Numbered from the stretch's first letter, positions 6,956-15,165 are shown. The stretch is DNA of 18,082 bases from CAZHGD01 sp964531735 (GCA_964531735.1 CAZHGD010000150.1:1-18082), one strand, 5' to 3'. Program-made: numbers and translations. Notes: generated by a model from the letters alone, not told the origin.

Positions 6956-7990
6956 TCAGCCATCGTACACGCCATACCCGCGGGCCTCGTCGTAGAGGGC
7001 CACGACGTTCGCCGCGGGGAACTCGTCGAGCAGCAGATCGTGGCTGGGCGCCAGGCAGTAGCCGCCGCCCGGCGCCATTATATCCAGCACCTGCCGCGCT
7101 TCGGCCCGCACCTCGGCGGCCGAGCCGAACGGCAGCACCTGCTGGTGGTCGATGCCGCCGTGGAAGGTCAGACGGTCGCCGTAATCGGCCTTGAGTTCAG
7201 CCAGATCCATGCCCCGCGCGCGTGGCTGGACCGGGTTGAGCGCGTCGAGACCGAGCGCCACCAGGTCGTCGAGGATGGCCCGCACCGCGCCGCACGAGTG
7301 GAACATCACCTGCAGCCCGGCGCTGTGCCCCAACTCGACGAACCGCTGGATCTGCGGCCGGCAGAACCGCCGCCACGTGGCCGGTGAGATCAGTAGCGCC
7401 TCTTGCGTGCCGAAGTCGTCGCCGAAGAAGAAGATGTCGCACCGGTCGGCTGCCGCTTCGCAGAAGCGCGTCGCCAGTTCGTAGTAGTAGTCGCCCACGC
7501 GCTGCAAGACCGCCTGCATGACCTCGGGGTGCGTGTGCAGCTTCTCGAAGAACTCGGCCATGCCGACCAGTTCGGTGGCATCGGTGAACACCACCGCCCA
7601 CGGCCCGCCGATGACCGCGTACTCGGCCCAGGCCGCGCACTGGGCGCGCAAGGCGCTGAAGTCGAACCAGTCGGGCAACGGCCAGTGCGGGTACGCGTGC
7701 ACCGCCTCGACGGTGGTCACGCCGGCCAGCGGATGGCTGGTCGGCATGCCGTAGTAGGCACCGGCGCGGGCCACCCCCCAGATGGTCCGGCGGCCGAGTT
7801 CAGGCCCGACATAGCGCGCGTGGACGCGCCGGAAATCGATGCCCAGCCGCCGCATCAACGCTTCCTCGTCCGGCACGCCGCAGAGCGCGGCCACGCGCGC
7901 GGTCAGCCCCTCGGCGGCGCCATACCATAGCGGCACGCGGTCTGGCTCGCGGTGCGCGAAGGCGGTCAGGACACGCTCTTGGCTGGTCAC
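6956..7990 (-). CDS. UroD-family protein with zinc ligands of corrinoid methyltransferases (MtaA/CmuA type)
   Basis: A protein of 344 residues. It starts at GTG 7990 with GGAG 6 bases upstream, and MTSQERVLTAFAHREPDRVP is the typical N-terminus of this family. The C-terminal half carries FHSCG (His231, Cys233) and GGYCLAPSHD (Cys312). This is the H-x-C...C arrangement that binds zinc in methylcobamide:thiol methyltransferases such as MtaA, and it is absent from true uroporphyrinogen decarboxylases. The likely reaction is methyl transfer between a corrinoid carrier and a thiol or another acceptor, in the cytoplasm. No corrinoid protein is encoded in this window. Many such genes in environmental bacteria have unknown substrates. 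It is the first gene of the minus-strand block, 50 bp ahead of the SGNH gene, and is read divergently from the RND pump. Confidence 0.88.
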   Translation of the reverse strand: MTSQERVLTAFAHREPDRVPLWYGAAEGLTARVAALCGVPDEEALMRRLGIDFRRVHARYVGPELGRRTIWGVARAGAYYGMPTSHPLAGVTTVEAVHAYPHWPLPDWFDFSALRAQCAAWAEYAVIGGPWAVVFTDATELVGMAEFFEKLHTHPEVMQAVLQRVGDYYYELATRFCEAAADRCDIFFFGDDFGTQEALLISPATWRRFCRPQIQRFVELGHSAGLQVMFHSCGAVRAILDDLVALGLDALNPVQPRARGMDLAELKADYGDRLTFHGGIDHQQVLPFGSAAEVRAEARQVLDIMAPGGGYCLAPSHDLLLDEFPAANVVALYDEARGYGVYDG

Positions 7991-8111
7991 GGCAGGCTCC
8001 GGCCCGACAGGCCATGGCCATTATGCCCGACGCCGGTGCCCAGCGCGACGCGACCCGCCCGACGAGCTCCGACTCGCCGCTGAACCAGCGCCGGCTCCGG
8101 CGCGTCGGTGG

Positions 8112-8147
8112 TACTGCGGTCGAAGCAATAGTTCGATTTCCGCAGTA
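8112..8147. promoter_or_regulatory. Imperfect palindrome, candidate operator for the RND pump gene
   Basis: The left arm TACTGCGGTCGAA (8112-8124) matches the right arm TTCGA (8132-8136) plus CCGCAGTA (8140-8147), with a 7-base centre and a 3-base TTT bulge in the right arm. Its right end runs into AGTATACT (8144-8151), which is itself a palindrome and presents TATACT, a good -10 hexamer, on both strands. I see no convincing -35 box at the right distance on either strand. The element lies in the 234-bp divergent gap between the UroD-like gene (starts 7990) and the pump gene (starts 8225). A repressor operator for the pump is a reasonable inference; a transcribed hairpin is the alternative. 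The remainder of the gap shows nothing recognisable. Confidence 0.5.
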
Positions 8148-8224
8148 TACTGACGCGGCCGAGTGCGGTAGGGGTTGCCCCCACGGCTGCGAACTGCGCC
8201 CGGTCGAGCCGAGAGTGAGCCATC

Positions 8225-11200
8225 ATGCACGTCCTGGCCCGCATCTGCGTCCAGCGCCCCGTGTTCGCCACGGTGTTGTCCATCGCGCTCCTGGTCGCCG
8301 GCATCGCCGGCTACGTGGGGCTGGGCGTGGACCGCTACCCGAACATCGACATCCCCTTCGTGGTGGTCATCACCAACCTGCCGGGTGCCTCGCCCGACGA
8401 GATTGCCACCGAGGTCAGCGACAAGATCGAGCGCCAGGTCAACACCATCGGCGGCATCGACGAACTGACCAGCACGTCCAGCCTGGGCACCTCGGTGATC
8501 GGCGTCCGGTTCAACCTCGAGAAGGACGTCGACGTGGCCAACGAGGAGGTCCGCGCCAAGGTCTCGCTGGCCAAGAAGGACCTGCCACCCGAGACGCTGG
8601 AACCGACCATCCTCAAGATCGACATCGGCGCTTTCCCGGTGGTCTCGTTCGCCATCTCGGCCAAGGTGCCGGTGCGCGACATCTACGAGTACGTCGACAA
8701 GGTCGTCCGGCGCCGGCTCGAGACAGTCAACGGCGTGGGCCAGGTGCAGATCATCGGCGGCAAGGCGCGGCAGGTGAACGTCGTCCTCGACCCGGTCAAG
8801 ATGCGCGCCTACCAGATCACGCCCGGCGACGTCTCGGCCGCCATCGGCAAGCAGAACGCCGACCTGCCCGGCGGCGTGGTGGAGCGCGGCCCGAACCAGC
8901 TCAGCCTGCGCACCCTCGGCCGCCTCACCGAGCCGAAGCAGTTCAACGACCTGCCGGTGAAGTACCTCGGCGTGCGCCAGGTGTGTATCCGCGACATCGG
9001 CTACGCCGAAGACGGCGAGGCGCGGGCGACGTCGTCGGCCAGCGCCGACGGGCGCGAGGCGGTGGTGATCCAGGTCATCAAGCAGACCGGCTCCAACGCC
9101 CTGGAGGTGGTCGACGGCGTCAAGTCGCGTATGGAGCTGCTGCAGAAGCAGATGCCCAAGGGCTACCAGGTGCAGATCGCGCGCGACCAGTCCACCTACA
9201 TCCGCGCCTCGCTCAACGCGGTGCGCGAGCACCTGGTCCTGGGCGCCATTCTCGCCGCGCTGGTGGTGCTGGCCTTCCTCGGCAGCGCGCGGTCGACCAT
9301 CATCGCCTCGCTGGCGATTCCGACCTCGATCCTGGCCACCTTCGGCGTCATGCGCCTGCTGGGCTTCACCCAGAACCAGGTCACGCTGCTGGCGCTGACG
9401 CTGTCGGTCGGCATCGTCATCGACGACGCCATCGTGGTGCTCGAGAACACCTTCCGCGTGCTCGAGGAGTCCCACCTGTCGCCTATCGACGCGGCCATCC
9501 GCGCCACCCGCGAGATCGGCCTGGCCGTCCTGGCCATCACGCTCTCGCTGATCGCCGTGTTCCTGCCCGTGGCCTTCCTCGGCGGCATCACCGGCCGTTT
9601 CTTCCGCTCGTTCGGCATCACCATGGCCTGCGCGGTCGCCTTGTCGATGTACGTCTCGTTCACCCTGACGCCGATGCTCTGCTCGCGCTGGCTGCGCGAC
9701 CCGACCGAAGCAGGGGCCGAAAGCGTCGCCGCGCACGAGCGCAACCGCTGGGTCATCTGGATGGACGAGCTGTACGGTCGCACCCTCGAATGGTCGCTAC
9801 GGCACCAGTGGGTGGTGCTCGTCGCCACGGTGCTCACCTTCATCAGCATTCCGGTGCTGTGGTCCATCCTGCCGAAGAACTACACGCCGCTCGATGACGA
9901 GGCGCAGTTCACCATCACGGCCCGGGCGCCGGAGGGCACCAGCCTCGAGGGCACCCGCCGCCTGCTCGACGCCATGGCCAGTGACCTGCGCCAACTGCCC
10001 GAGGTGCGCGTGGTGGTCGTCACCGTCGGCGACGATCGCGCCCAGACGCCGAACCTCGGCAACGTCTTCGTGCGGCTGAACGAGGTGGAAGACCGCCGGC
10101 AGCGGCTCAACCAGTTCCAGATCATGGAACTGGCCCGCACCCAGGTGCTGCCGAAGTACCGCGACCGGCTGCTCTGGCTGAGCCTGCTCAAGGCCGGCGG
10201 CCTGACCGGCAGCCCGCAGCCCGATGTGCAGCTCTCGGTGTCGGGTCCGGACCTGGACACCCTGGCCCGCGCCGCCAACCGGGCGGTGACCGAGGCCAAG
10301 AAGCTGCCCGGCGTGTCCGACGCGCTGTCGAGCCTGGTCACCGGCGCGCCCGAGTTGCGCGCCACGGTGGATCGCGTGCGGGCCAAGGACCTGGGCGTCA
10401 ATGTCGCCGACGTGGCCCAAGGCCTGCGCCTGGGCGTGGCCGGTGACGACAAAATCAGCGACTACGTCGAGAAGGGCGAGGAGTACGAAGTCCACATCCG
10501 CCTGCGGCCCCAGTACCGCCGCGACGCCAGTGGGCTCGAACTGCTGCTCGTCGGCACCACCGACGGCGCGGGCAACAAAGGCACGGTCACGCTCGACCAG
10601 GTGACCCGTTTCGTCCAGGGCACGTCGCCGGCCGCCATCGAGCGGTACAACCGCCTGCGGCAGTTCACGCTGAAGATCAACCTGGTGCCCGGCTCGAACC
10701 AGGGCGCCGCCACCGAAGCAGCGCTGGGCATCCTCAAACAGATGAACCTCGGCCCGGCCTACCGCATCGTCGCCACCGGTCCGCAGCGCGAGTTCAAGCG
10801 CACCTTCACCGCGTTCCTGACCGCGTTCATCATGTCGTTCCTGATCATGTACCTGGTCGTCGCCGCGCAGTTCGAGTCGTTCGGTCACGCCTTGGTGATC
10901 ATGGTCACCTTGCCGATGACCATGCCGTTCGCGATGATCTCGCTGTATCTGACCCACGAGTCGCTGAACATCTTCTCGATGCTCGGCATGTTGGTGCTGC
11001 TCGGCGTGGTCAAGAAGAACGCCATCCTGCAGGTCGACCGCGCCAACCAGCTCCGCCTGGATGGCCTGTCGCTGCACGACGCCACGGTGCAGGCCAGCAT
11101 GGACCGGCTGCGCCCGATCCTGATGACCACGCTGGCCTTCGTGGCCGGCATGGTGCCGCTGGTGCTGGCCCGCGGCACCGGCGTCGGCATCAGCCGCGCC

Positions 11201-11350
11201 ACCGGTGGCGTCATCGTGGGCGGCCAGGTGCTGTCGCTACTGCTCACGCTGGTGGCGGCACCGGTGCTCTACGTGGTGTTCGACAACCTGGCGCACAGCC
11301 GGCTGTTCAGCCGGTTCAGCCGGCGCCGTCGCCAGCGGCAGGGCGAGTAG
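8225..11350 (+). CDS. RND efflux transporter, HAE1/AcrB type
   Basis: A protein of 1041 residues, close to AcrB in length. ATG at 8225 begins MHVLARICVQRPVFATVL, the usual start leading into TM1, with a weak GA-rich ribosome binding site. Features in order are TM1, a periplasmic porter region (about 34-330, including PGASPDEIATEVSDKIE and VNTIGGIDELTSTS), TM2-TM6 (about 336-490), a cytoplasmic helix, TM7, a second periplasmic region (about 555-865), and TM8-TM12. Proton-relay residues are present: Asp400-Asp401 in VGIVIDDAIVVLENTFR (TM4) and Lys931 in GVVKKNAIL (TM10), corresponding to D407, D408 and K940 of AcrB. It should be a working proton-driven pump in the inner membrane. Neither a membrane fusion protein nor an outer-membrane channel gene is adjacent, which is unusual for this family. 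The substrate is unknown. The C-terminus is strongly basic. Confidence 0.96.
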   Translation: MHVLARICVQRPVFATVLSIALLVAGIAGYVGLGVDRYPNIDIPFVVVITNLPGASPDEIATEVSDKIERQVNTIGGIDELTSTSSLGTSVIGVRFNLEKDVDVANEEVRAKVSLAKKDLPPETLEPTILKIDIGAFPVVSFAISAKVPVRDIYEYVDKVVRRRLETVNGVGQVQIIGGKARQVNVVLDPVKMRAYQITPGDVSAAIGKQNADLPGGVVERGPNQLSLRTLGRLTEPKQFNDLPVKYLGVRQVCIRDIGYAEDGEARATSSASADGREAVVIQVIKQTGSNALEVVDGVKSRMELLQKQMPKGYQVQIARDQSTYIRASLNAVREHLVLGAILAALVVLAFLGSARSTIIASLAIPTSILATFGVMRLLGFTQNQVTLLALTLSVGIVIDDAIVVLENTFRVLEESHLSPIDAAIRATREIGLAVLAITLSLIAVFLPVAFLGGITGRFFRSFGITMACAVALSMYVSFTLTPMLCSRWLRDPTEAGAESVAAHERNRWVIWMDELYGRTLEWSLRHQWVVLVATVLTFISIPVLWSILPKNYTPLDDEAQFTITARAPEGTSLEGTRRLLDAMASDLRQLPEVRVVVVTVGDDRAQTPNLGNVFVRLNEVEDRRQRLNQFQIMELARTQVLPKYRDRLLWLSLLKAGGLTGSPQPDVQLSVSGPDLDTLARAANRAVTEAKKLPGVSDALSSLVTGAPELRATVDRVRAKDLGVNVADVAQGLRLGVAGDDKISDYVEKGEEYEVHIRLRPQYRRDASGLELLLVGTTDGAGNKGTVTLDQVTRFVQGTSPAAIERYNRLRQFTLKINLVPGSNQGAATEAALGILKQMNLGPAYRIVATGPQREFKRTFTAFLTAFIMSFLIMYLVVAAQFESFGHALVIMVTLPMTMPFAMISLYLTHESLNIFSMLGMLVLLGVVKKNAILQVDRANQLRLDGLSLHDATVQASMDRLRPILMTTLAFVAGMVPLVLARGTGVGISRATGGVIVGGQVLSLLLTLVAAPVLYVVFDNLAHSRLFSRFSRRRRQRQGE

Positions 11351-11353
11351 CCG

Positions 11354-12280
11354 TCAGGCCAGCGCCTCGCCGACCGGCGCCACCCGACCGGTCGGCCGGC
11401 CCAGGCAGGCGCTGATCGTCGCCAGCAGTTCGGCCAGGCTGACCGGCCTGGCCACCGGCTCGGCGCCGATGGCGTCGGAGGCGCCGATCACCTGGCCACC
11501 GCGGATGCCGCCGCCGGCCAGCACGGCGCTGAAGCAGCGCGCGTGGTGGTCGCGCCCACCGGCGCCGTTGAGCCACGGCGTCCGCCCGAACTCGCCGGCC
11601 ACCACCACCAGCGTGCGGCTCAACCAGCCGCACTGCCGCAGGTCGGCGAGGAGCGCGGCCAGGCCCTGGTCGAGCTGCGGCAGCAGTCGCCCGAGCGCCG
11701 CGTGGCCACTGGTGTGCGTGTCCCACCCGCTGCAGACCACGCTGACGTGCCGGACGCCCGCGGCCACCTGCCGCCGCGCCCACAGGCAGCGCCGGCCGAA
11801 CGCGTGCCGACCGTAGCGGTCGCAGACGGACTCCGGCTCGCCGGCCGGAGCGCCGGGATCGGCGCCCGCGCGGCGGCCGAACGGGTCGGGCACCTGGCCC
11901 AACGGACCGGTGAGCAGAGCCGCGGCCGCAGCCTGGTGGTCGGTGTCGGGGGCGGCCAGCGAGCGGATGACGCACAGTTCGTCGGCCAGGGCCGCGGTGC
12001 GGTGGAGCGGCGCCGCGAACCGCACGCCCGGCAGACGGGTGGCGACGGTGCCGAACTGGCCGCGGACGCCCGCTGGCGCCGCAGGCTTCGGATCCCAGGT
12101 GTCGAGCTGAGAGGGTCCGCCCGCCAGCCAGACCAGCACCAGTGAGTCGGCCGTGGCGGCGGCGGCCGGCCTGGCCGACAGCCCGTAGAGCGCCGCCGCC
12201 GCGCCGCCGGCCTTGAGCACCTGGCGGCGCGAGAGGCCGCCGCGACCGTCGCGGCCACCAGCGGCTGTCGGCTCGTCCAT
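11354..12280 (-). CDS. DUF1501 family protein, Tat-exported, shortened in the middle
   Basis: A protein of 308 residues. ATG at 12280 has GGAG 8 bases upstream; the frame stays open further upstream but lacks family sequence. Residues 15-41 (LSRRQVLKAGGAAAALYGL and following) are a twin-arginine signal. Family motifs are VWLAGGPSQLDTWDPKP (50-66), RYGRHAFGRRCLWARRQV (155-172), SGWDTHTSG (184-192), GEFGRTPWLNGAGGRDHH (229-246) and FSAVLAGGGIRGGQVIGASD (250-269). DUF1501 proteins are related to the sulfatase/alkaline phosphatase superfamily, are abundant in planctomycetes, and often accompany DUF1549/DUF1553 proteins, which are absent here. Usual lengths are about 400-480 residues. The segment normally between the LLTG and RYGRH motifs is reduced to about 30 residues (124-154), so over 100 residues seem to be missing in frame. 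The function is unknown. It converges on the pump gene with a 3-bp gap. Confidence 0.9.
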   Translation of the reverse strand: MDEPTAAGGRDGRGGLSRRQVLKAGGAAAALYGLSARPAAAATADSLVLVWLAGGPSQLDTWDPKPAAPAGVRGQFGTVATRLPGVRFAAPLHRTAALADELCVIRSLAAPDTDHQAAAAALLTGPLGQVPDPFGRRAGADPGAPAGEPESVCDRYGRHAFGRRCLWARRQVAAGVRHVSVVCSGWDTHTSGHAALGRLLPQLDQGLAALLADLRQCGWLSRTLVVVAGEFGRTPWLNGAGGRDHHARCFSAVLAGGGIRGGQVIGASDAIGAEPVARPVSLAELLATISACLGRPTGRVAPVGEALA

Positions 12281-12424
12281 GACGGCGACTCCGGAGCATC
12301 CTGTGCGGTGTCTGTTTGGCGTCGGCCGCGCGGCACCTCCCGCGACGCCTGGGCGTTGCGCGACCCGCCACGCGGAGGGATTCGGCCCGGCGGCTCGAAA
12401 GGCGCCGGCGAGGAGCGGCGAGCG

Positions 12425-13600
12425 ATGTTGCTGTGTGGCGCGGCGAGCGTGGCGACGACGGCCGGCATGGGCCTGCCGTTCGGCACGCGCACGCCGACGC
12501 CCGACGGCTGGCTGGACCTGCACGACGACCTGTTCGCGCGAGCCCTGGTCCTGGACGACACCTTCCGCCAGTACGCCATCGTGGCCGTCGACCTGTTCAC
12601 CATCGGCGCCGATCTGGTACGCGCGGCGGCGCAACAGATCTGGGAAGAGGTCCGACTGGTGCCGCAGCGGCTGTTCGTGGTGCCCACCGGCACGCAGACC
12701 GCGCCGCTGACCGATATCCTGCCGGGCCTGCCGCCACGGTCGCCCGAGTACGCGGCGTTCATGGTCGACCAGTTGGCCGCGGCGGTGATCTACGCGGCGC
12801 GGGCGCGCGTGCCGGCCGGGCTGGGTTGGGCCACCGGGCCCGAAGGCGGCACGGTCTTGCGCGTCGACGACAGCGATGGCGGGCCCCTCGCGCTGGCAGT
12901 GGAACTGCCGGCGGCGCCGGCGCGGACCGGCCAGGTATTGAGCGCCGACTATCCGGCCCAGATCGCGGCGACCGTGGCCCGCCTGGCCCCGGCGCTGCAC
13001 TGCCTGCCGCTACAGGGCGCCACCGCCGGCACCGGCCAGCCGGAGCTGGACGGCGAGCGGCTCGGCGCGCTGGCCTGGGCGGCCCGCGCCGACGCCGAGT
13101 GCGACTGGGAGGCACGCCTGGCCATCGCGACCACCACCGTCGCGCTGCCTTACGAAGCCCCGCCGGCCGAGTTGGCCATGCTGCAGTTGGAGGCCGCCGA
13201 GAACGCCGTCCTGGACTGCCACGACGAGGTGACCCACCGCTGGCTGGAAGGCCAGCGCGATCTGGCCCGCCAGGCGTTCGCCGTCGCCCAGGCCGGCGAG
13301 GCGCCGGAGCGTACCGTCGAAGTCTCGTGCTTCGCCGCCGGCAACGGCGCCTTGCTGGCCAGCCCGCTGATCCTGTCGCCGGCGCTGGCGGCCCGGGTGC
13401 GCGAGGTCTCGGCCTACGGGCCGCTGACACTGCCCGCCGCGGCGGTCAACGGCTGGCTCGGCGTGCTGACCTGCGGCGACGCCCGGCTGCCCGACTGGGA
13501 GACCTGGCCGGCCGCCCTGCCCTATGCGCCCGCAGCGGCGGAGCGCTACCTGGCCGCGGTGAGCCGGGTGACCACGCAGGCCCGGGAGGCCGGCGCCTGA
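12425..13600 (+). CDS. Neutral ceramidase-like protein lacking the zinc-binding histidines (probable pseudoenzyme)
   Basis: A protein of 391 residues. ATG at 12425 has AGGAG 9 bases upstream; an in-frame GTG at 12308 would add 39 low-complexity residues. The pattern GMGLPFG...DLHDDLFARALVLDD (15-45), AIVAVDLFTIGADLV (51-65), VLSADYPAQI (171-180) and LPLQGATAGTGQP (194-206) follows the N-terminal domain of neutral/alkaline ceramidase-type proteins. In that family the site reads ATHTHSGP; here residues 87-94 read PTGTQTAP, so both histidines are replaced. The second site, N-Y-A-C-H-P, aligns with LAVELP (157-162), so that His is Leu. The protein has no signal peptide although relatives are often exported. 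I infer that the fold is kept and metal-dependent amidase chemistry is lost, leaving a binding or structural role. It overlaps the next gene by one base (TGATG), so expression is coupled to the glycosyltransferase. Confidence 0.75.
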   Translation: MLLCGAASVATTAGMGLPFGTRTPTPDGWLDLHDDLFARALVLDDTFRQYAIVAVDLFTIGADLVRAAAQQIWEEVRLVPQRLFVVPTGTQTAPLTDILPGLPPRSPEYAAFMVDQLAAAVIYAARARVPAGLGWATGPEGGTVLRVDDSDGGPLALAVELPAAPARTGQVLSADYPAQIAATVARLAPALHCLPLQGATAGTGQPELDGERLGALAWAARADAECDWEARLAIATTTVALPYEAPPAELAMLQLEAAENAVLDCHDEVTHRWLEGQRDLARQAFAVAQAGEAPERTVEVSCFAAGNGALLASPLILSPALAARVREVSAYGPLTLPAAAVNGWLGVLTCGDARLPDWETWPAALPYAPAAAERYLAAVSRVTTQAREAGA

Positions 13601-15165
13601 TGCCAACACCGCGCTGGACTCTGATGGCGATTCTGGTCTTGGCGGCCCTGCTGCGACTGCCGGGACTCGACTGGGGCCTGCCCGGCGACCTCCACCGCTT
13701 CAGCTACCACCCCGACGAATGGCAGGCGGTCGAGACCGCCTTGCGCATGGCCCAGGAGTGCGACACCAACCCGCACTTCTTCAACTACCCGACCTTGCAC
13801 CCGGCGCTCCTGGCCGTGCTCGACACCGGGCTCGGGTTGGCCGGCACGCAGCCGCCGCTGGCCGTCGTCTACCTGCTGGCGCGCTGCGTCACGGTGCTCT
13901 TCGCGCTGGGCACCATCGCGCTGCTGGCGCTGCTGGGCCGCGACCTCGGCTCGCCGCGCGCCGGCCTGCTGGCGGCCGGTTTCCTGGCGGTACTGCCGCT
14001 GCACGTCGTCAACGCGCACTATGCCACCATCGACGTGCCGCTGGCCTTCTGGGGCACCCTCACGCTGTGGTTCGCCGTGCGGGTGGCGCGCGCCGATGAC
14101 ACCGGACCGGTACCGGGACCGCTGCTGCTGTCTGGTGCCGTGGCCGCGGGTTGCGCCGCCGGGACCAAGTACAACGGCGTCCTGGTGTGGGTGCCGCTGC
14201 TGCTGGCCGCGCCGTGGCGGTTCGGGCGGCGTGGCGTGCCCTACGCCGCCGCCGCGGCGCTGCTCGCCGCGGTGACCTTCTGCGCCACCTCGCCGTATGT
14301 GTTCATCGACCCGGCCGCGTGGCCGCAGATCCGTTTCGAGCTGTTCGAGCATCCGCGCGCCAGCAACCTCTACCAGGGCGTCGGGCCCGGCTGGTGGTTC
14401 CACCTGCGCTGGAACCTGCCGACCGTGGCCGGCAGCCTGTTCGGCCTGGCGGCCGCCGTTGGGCTGGTCGACCTGGCCCGGACGCGGCGGCGCGAGGTGT
14501 GGCTGCTGCTGGTCTACGGTGCGCTGGTGGCCGCGAGCCTGCTCGGCACCAAGGAGCTGTTCTGTCGCTACTGGCTGCCGCTGTTGCCGCCACTGTGCCT
14601 GGCGGCCGCCTGGTCGCTACGGCGTTGGTCCGAGCGGCCGCGCCGGGCGCTGGCGGTCGCCGCGGTGATCGCCGTGGTGCCGGCACTGCGCTCGGCCGCC
14701 TACACGGCCATGCTCGCCCGGCCGGACGCGCGTGACCTGGCCGCGCAGTGGTGCGCCCAGAACCTTGCCCCGGGCGAGAGCATCGGCGTCGATGGACCGC
14801 TATGGTTCTGGTCGGTGCCGCTGCACCTCAACAACGGCGGCGCCCGGACGCGGTCGGCCCGGTATCTGGGCCGCTGGCGGTTGCGAACCGACCCGGAGCA
14901 ATGGCTGGACGGCGGGCCGAACTGGCTGGCCTTCAACCGCGCGCACCTCGAGCGCACGGCGCCGGACCGCCGCGCGCTGGCCGGACTGAGCCGCCACTAC
15001 CGCCCGGTGTTCGCGGCCCGCAACGAGGCCAGGATTCTGCCCGGTTGGCGCGAAACCGGTCTCGGTTGCCCGATGCACGACTGGACCTACCCGCTACCCG
15101 CAGCCGAGATCTGGCAGGCGCTGGAGTGGCGTGACCCGCAGGCGTTGCCCGAGGAGACGAACTGA
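13600..15165 (+). CDS. Membrane GT-C glycosyltransferase (GT39/PMT-ArnT-like)
   Basis: A protein of 521 residues. ATG at 13600 overlaps the preceding stop codon as TGATG; the frame is open far upstream but that part is a shadow of the previous gene. After TM1 (about 7-20), LRLPGLDWGLPGDLHRFSYHPDEW (18-41) matches the first periplasmic loop of GT-C enzymes, where the Asp-Glu pair (39-40) is the catalytic candidate. About ten hydrophobic segments follow up to residue 375, including FLAVLPLHVVNAHYATIDVPLAF, a conserved second acidic loop. The C-terminal 150 residues are a soluble, probably periplasmic domain. Family members move a sugar from a polyprenyl-phosphate carrier to a lipid, protein or glycan outside the inner membrane. 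Donor and acceptor are unknown. Pairing with an arabinofuranosidase-like gene invites, but does not prove, a pentose donor. Confidence 0.88.
   Translation: MPTPRWTLMAILVLAALLRLPGLDWGLPGDLHRFSYHPDEWQAVETALRMAQECDTNPHFFNYPTLHPALLAVLDTGLGLAGTQPPLAVVYLLARCVTVLFALGTIALLALLGRDLGSPRAGLLAAGFLAVLPLHVVNAHYATIDVPLAFWGTLTLWFAVRVARADDTGPVPGPLLLSGAVAAGCAAGTKYNGVLVWVPLLLAAPWRFGRRGVPYAAAAALLAAVTFCATSPYVFIDPAAWPQIRFELFEHPRASNLYQGVGPGWWFHLRWNLPTVAGSLFGLAAAVGLVDLARTRRREVWLLLVYGALVAASLLGTKELFCRYWLPLLPPLCLAAAWSLRRWSERPRRALAVAAVIAVVPALRSAAYTAMLARPDARDLAAQWCAQNLAPGESIGVDGPLWFWSVPLHLNNGGARTRSARYLGRWRLRTDPEQWLDGGPNWLAFNRAHLERTAPDRRALAGLSRHYRPVFAARNEARILPGWRETGLGCPMHDWTYPLPAAEIWQALEWRDPQALPEETN

Noticed and set aside
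5448..6995. Plus-strand open frame of about 500 codons across the SGNH and nitroreductase genes
   Set aside because: It crosses a gene boundary on the opposite strand, is of low-complexity composition and lacks motifs.
6956..7990. Uroporphyrinogen decarboxylase (hemE) of haem biosynthesis
   Set aside because: The H-x-C...C zinc ligands and overall pattern fit the MtaA/CmuA methyltransferase branch, and no other haem gene is nearby.
8021..9736. Long minus-strand open frame opposite the RND pump gene
   Set aside because: The translation is a repetitive His, Asp, Gly, Arg-rich string typical of the antisense of GC-rich coding DNA. It has no domain motif and lies within a clear RND gene.
11306..11323. 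Tandem repeat TTCAGCCGG x2
   Set aside because: It encodes Phe-Ser-Arg twice in the basic C-terminus of the pump. Two copies within a coding region are not evidence of a regulatory element.
12336..12378. Imperfect inverted repeat CCTCCCGCG/CGCGGAGG in the gap between the DUF1501 and ceramidase-like genes
   Set aside because: The arms are short, one base is bulged and the loop is 27 bases. No promoter boxes are recognisable in this 144-bp gap on either strand.
12316..13599. Upstream extension of the glycosyltransferase reading frame
   Set aside because: The frame is open but overlaps the ceramidase-like gene out of phase and reads as Arg/Gly/Ala-rich noise. The coupled ATG at 13600 gives a normal GT-C N-terminus.
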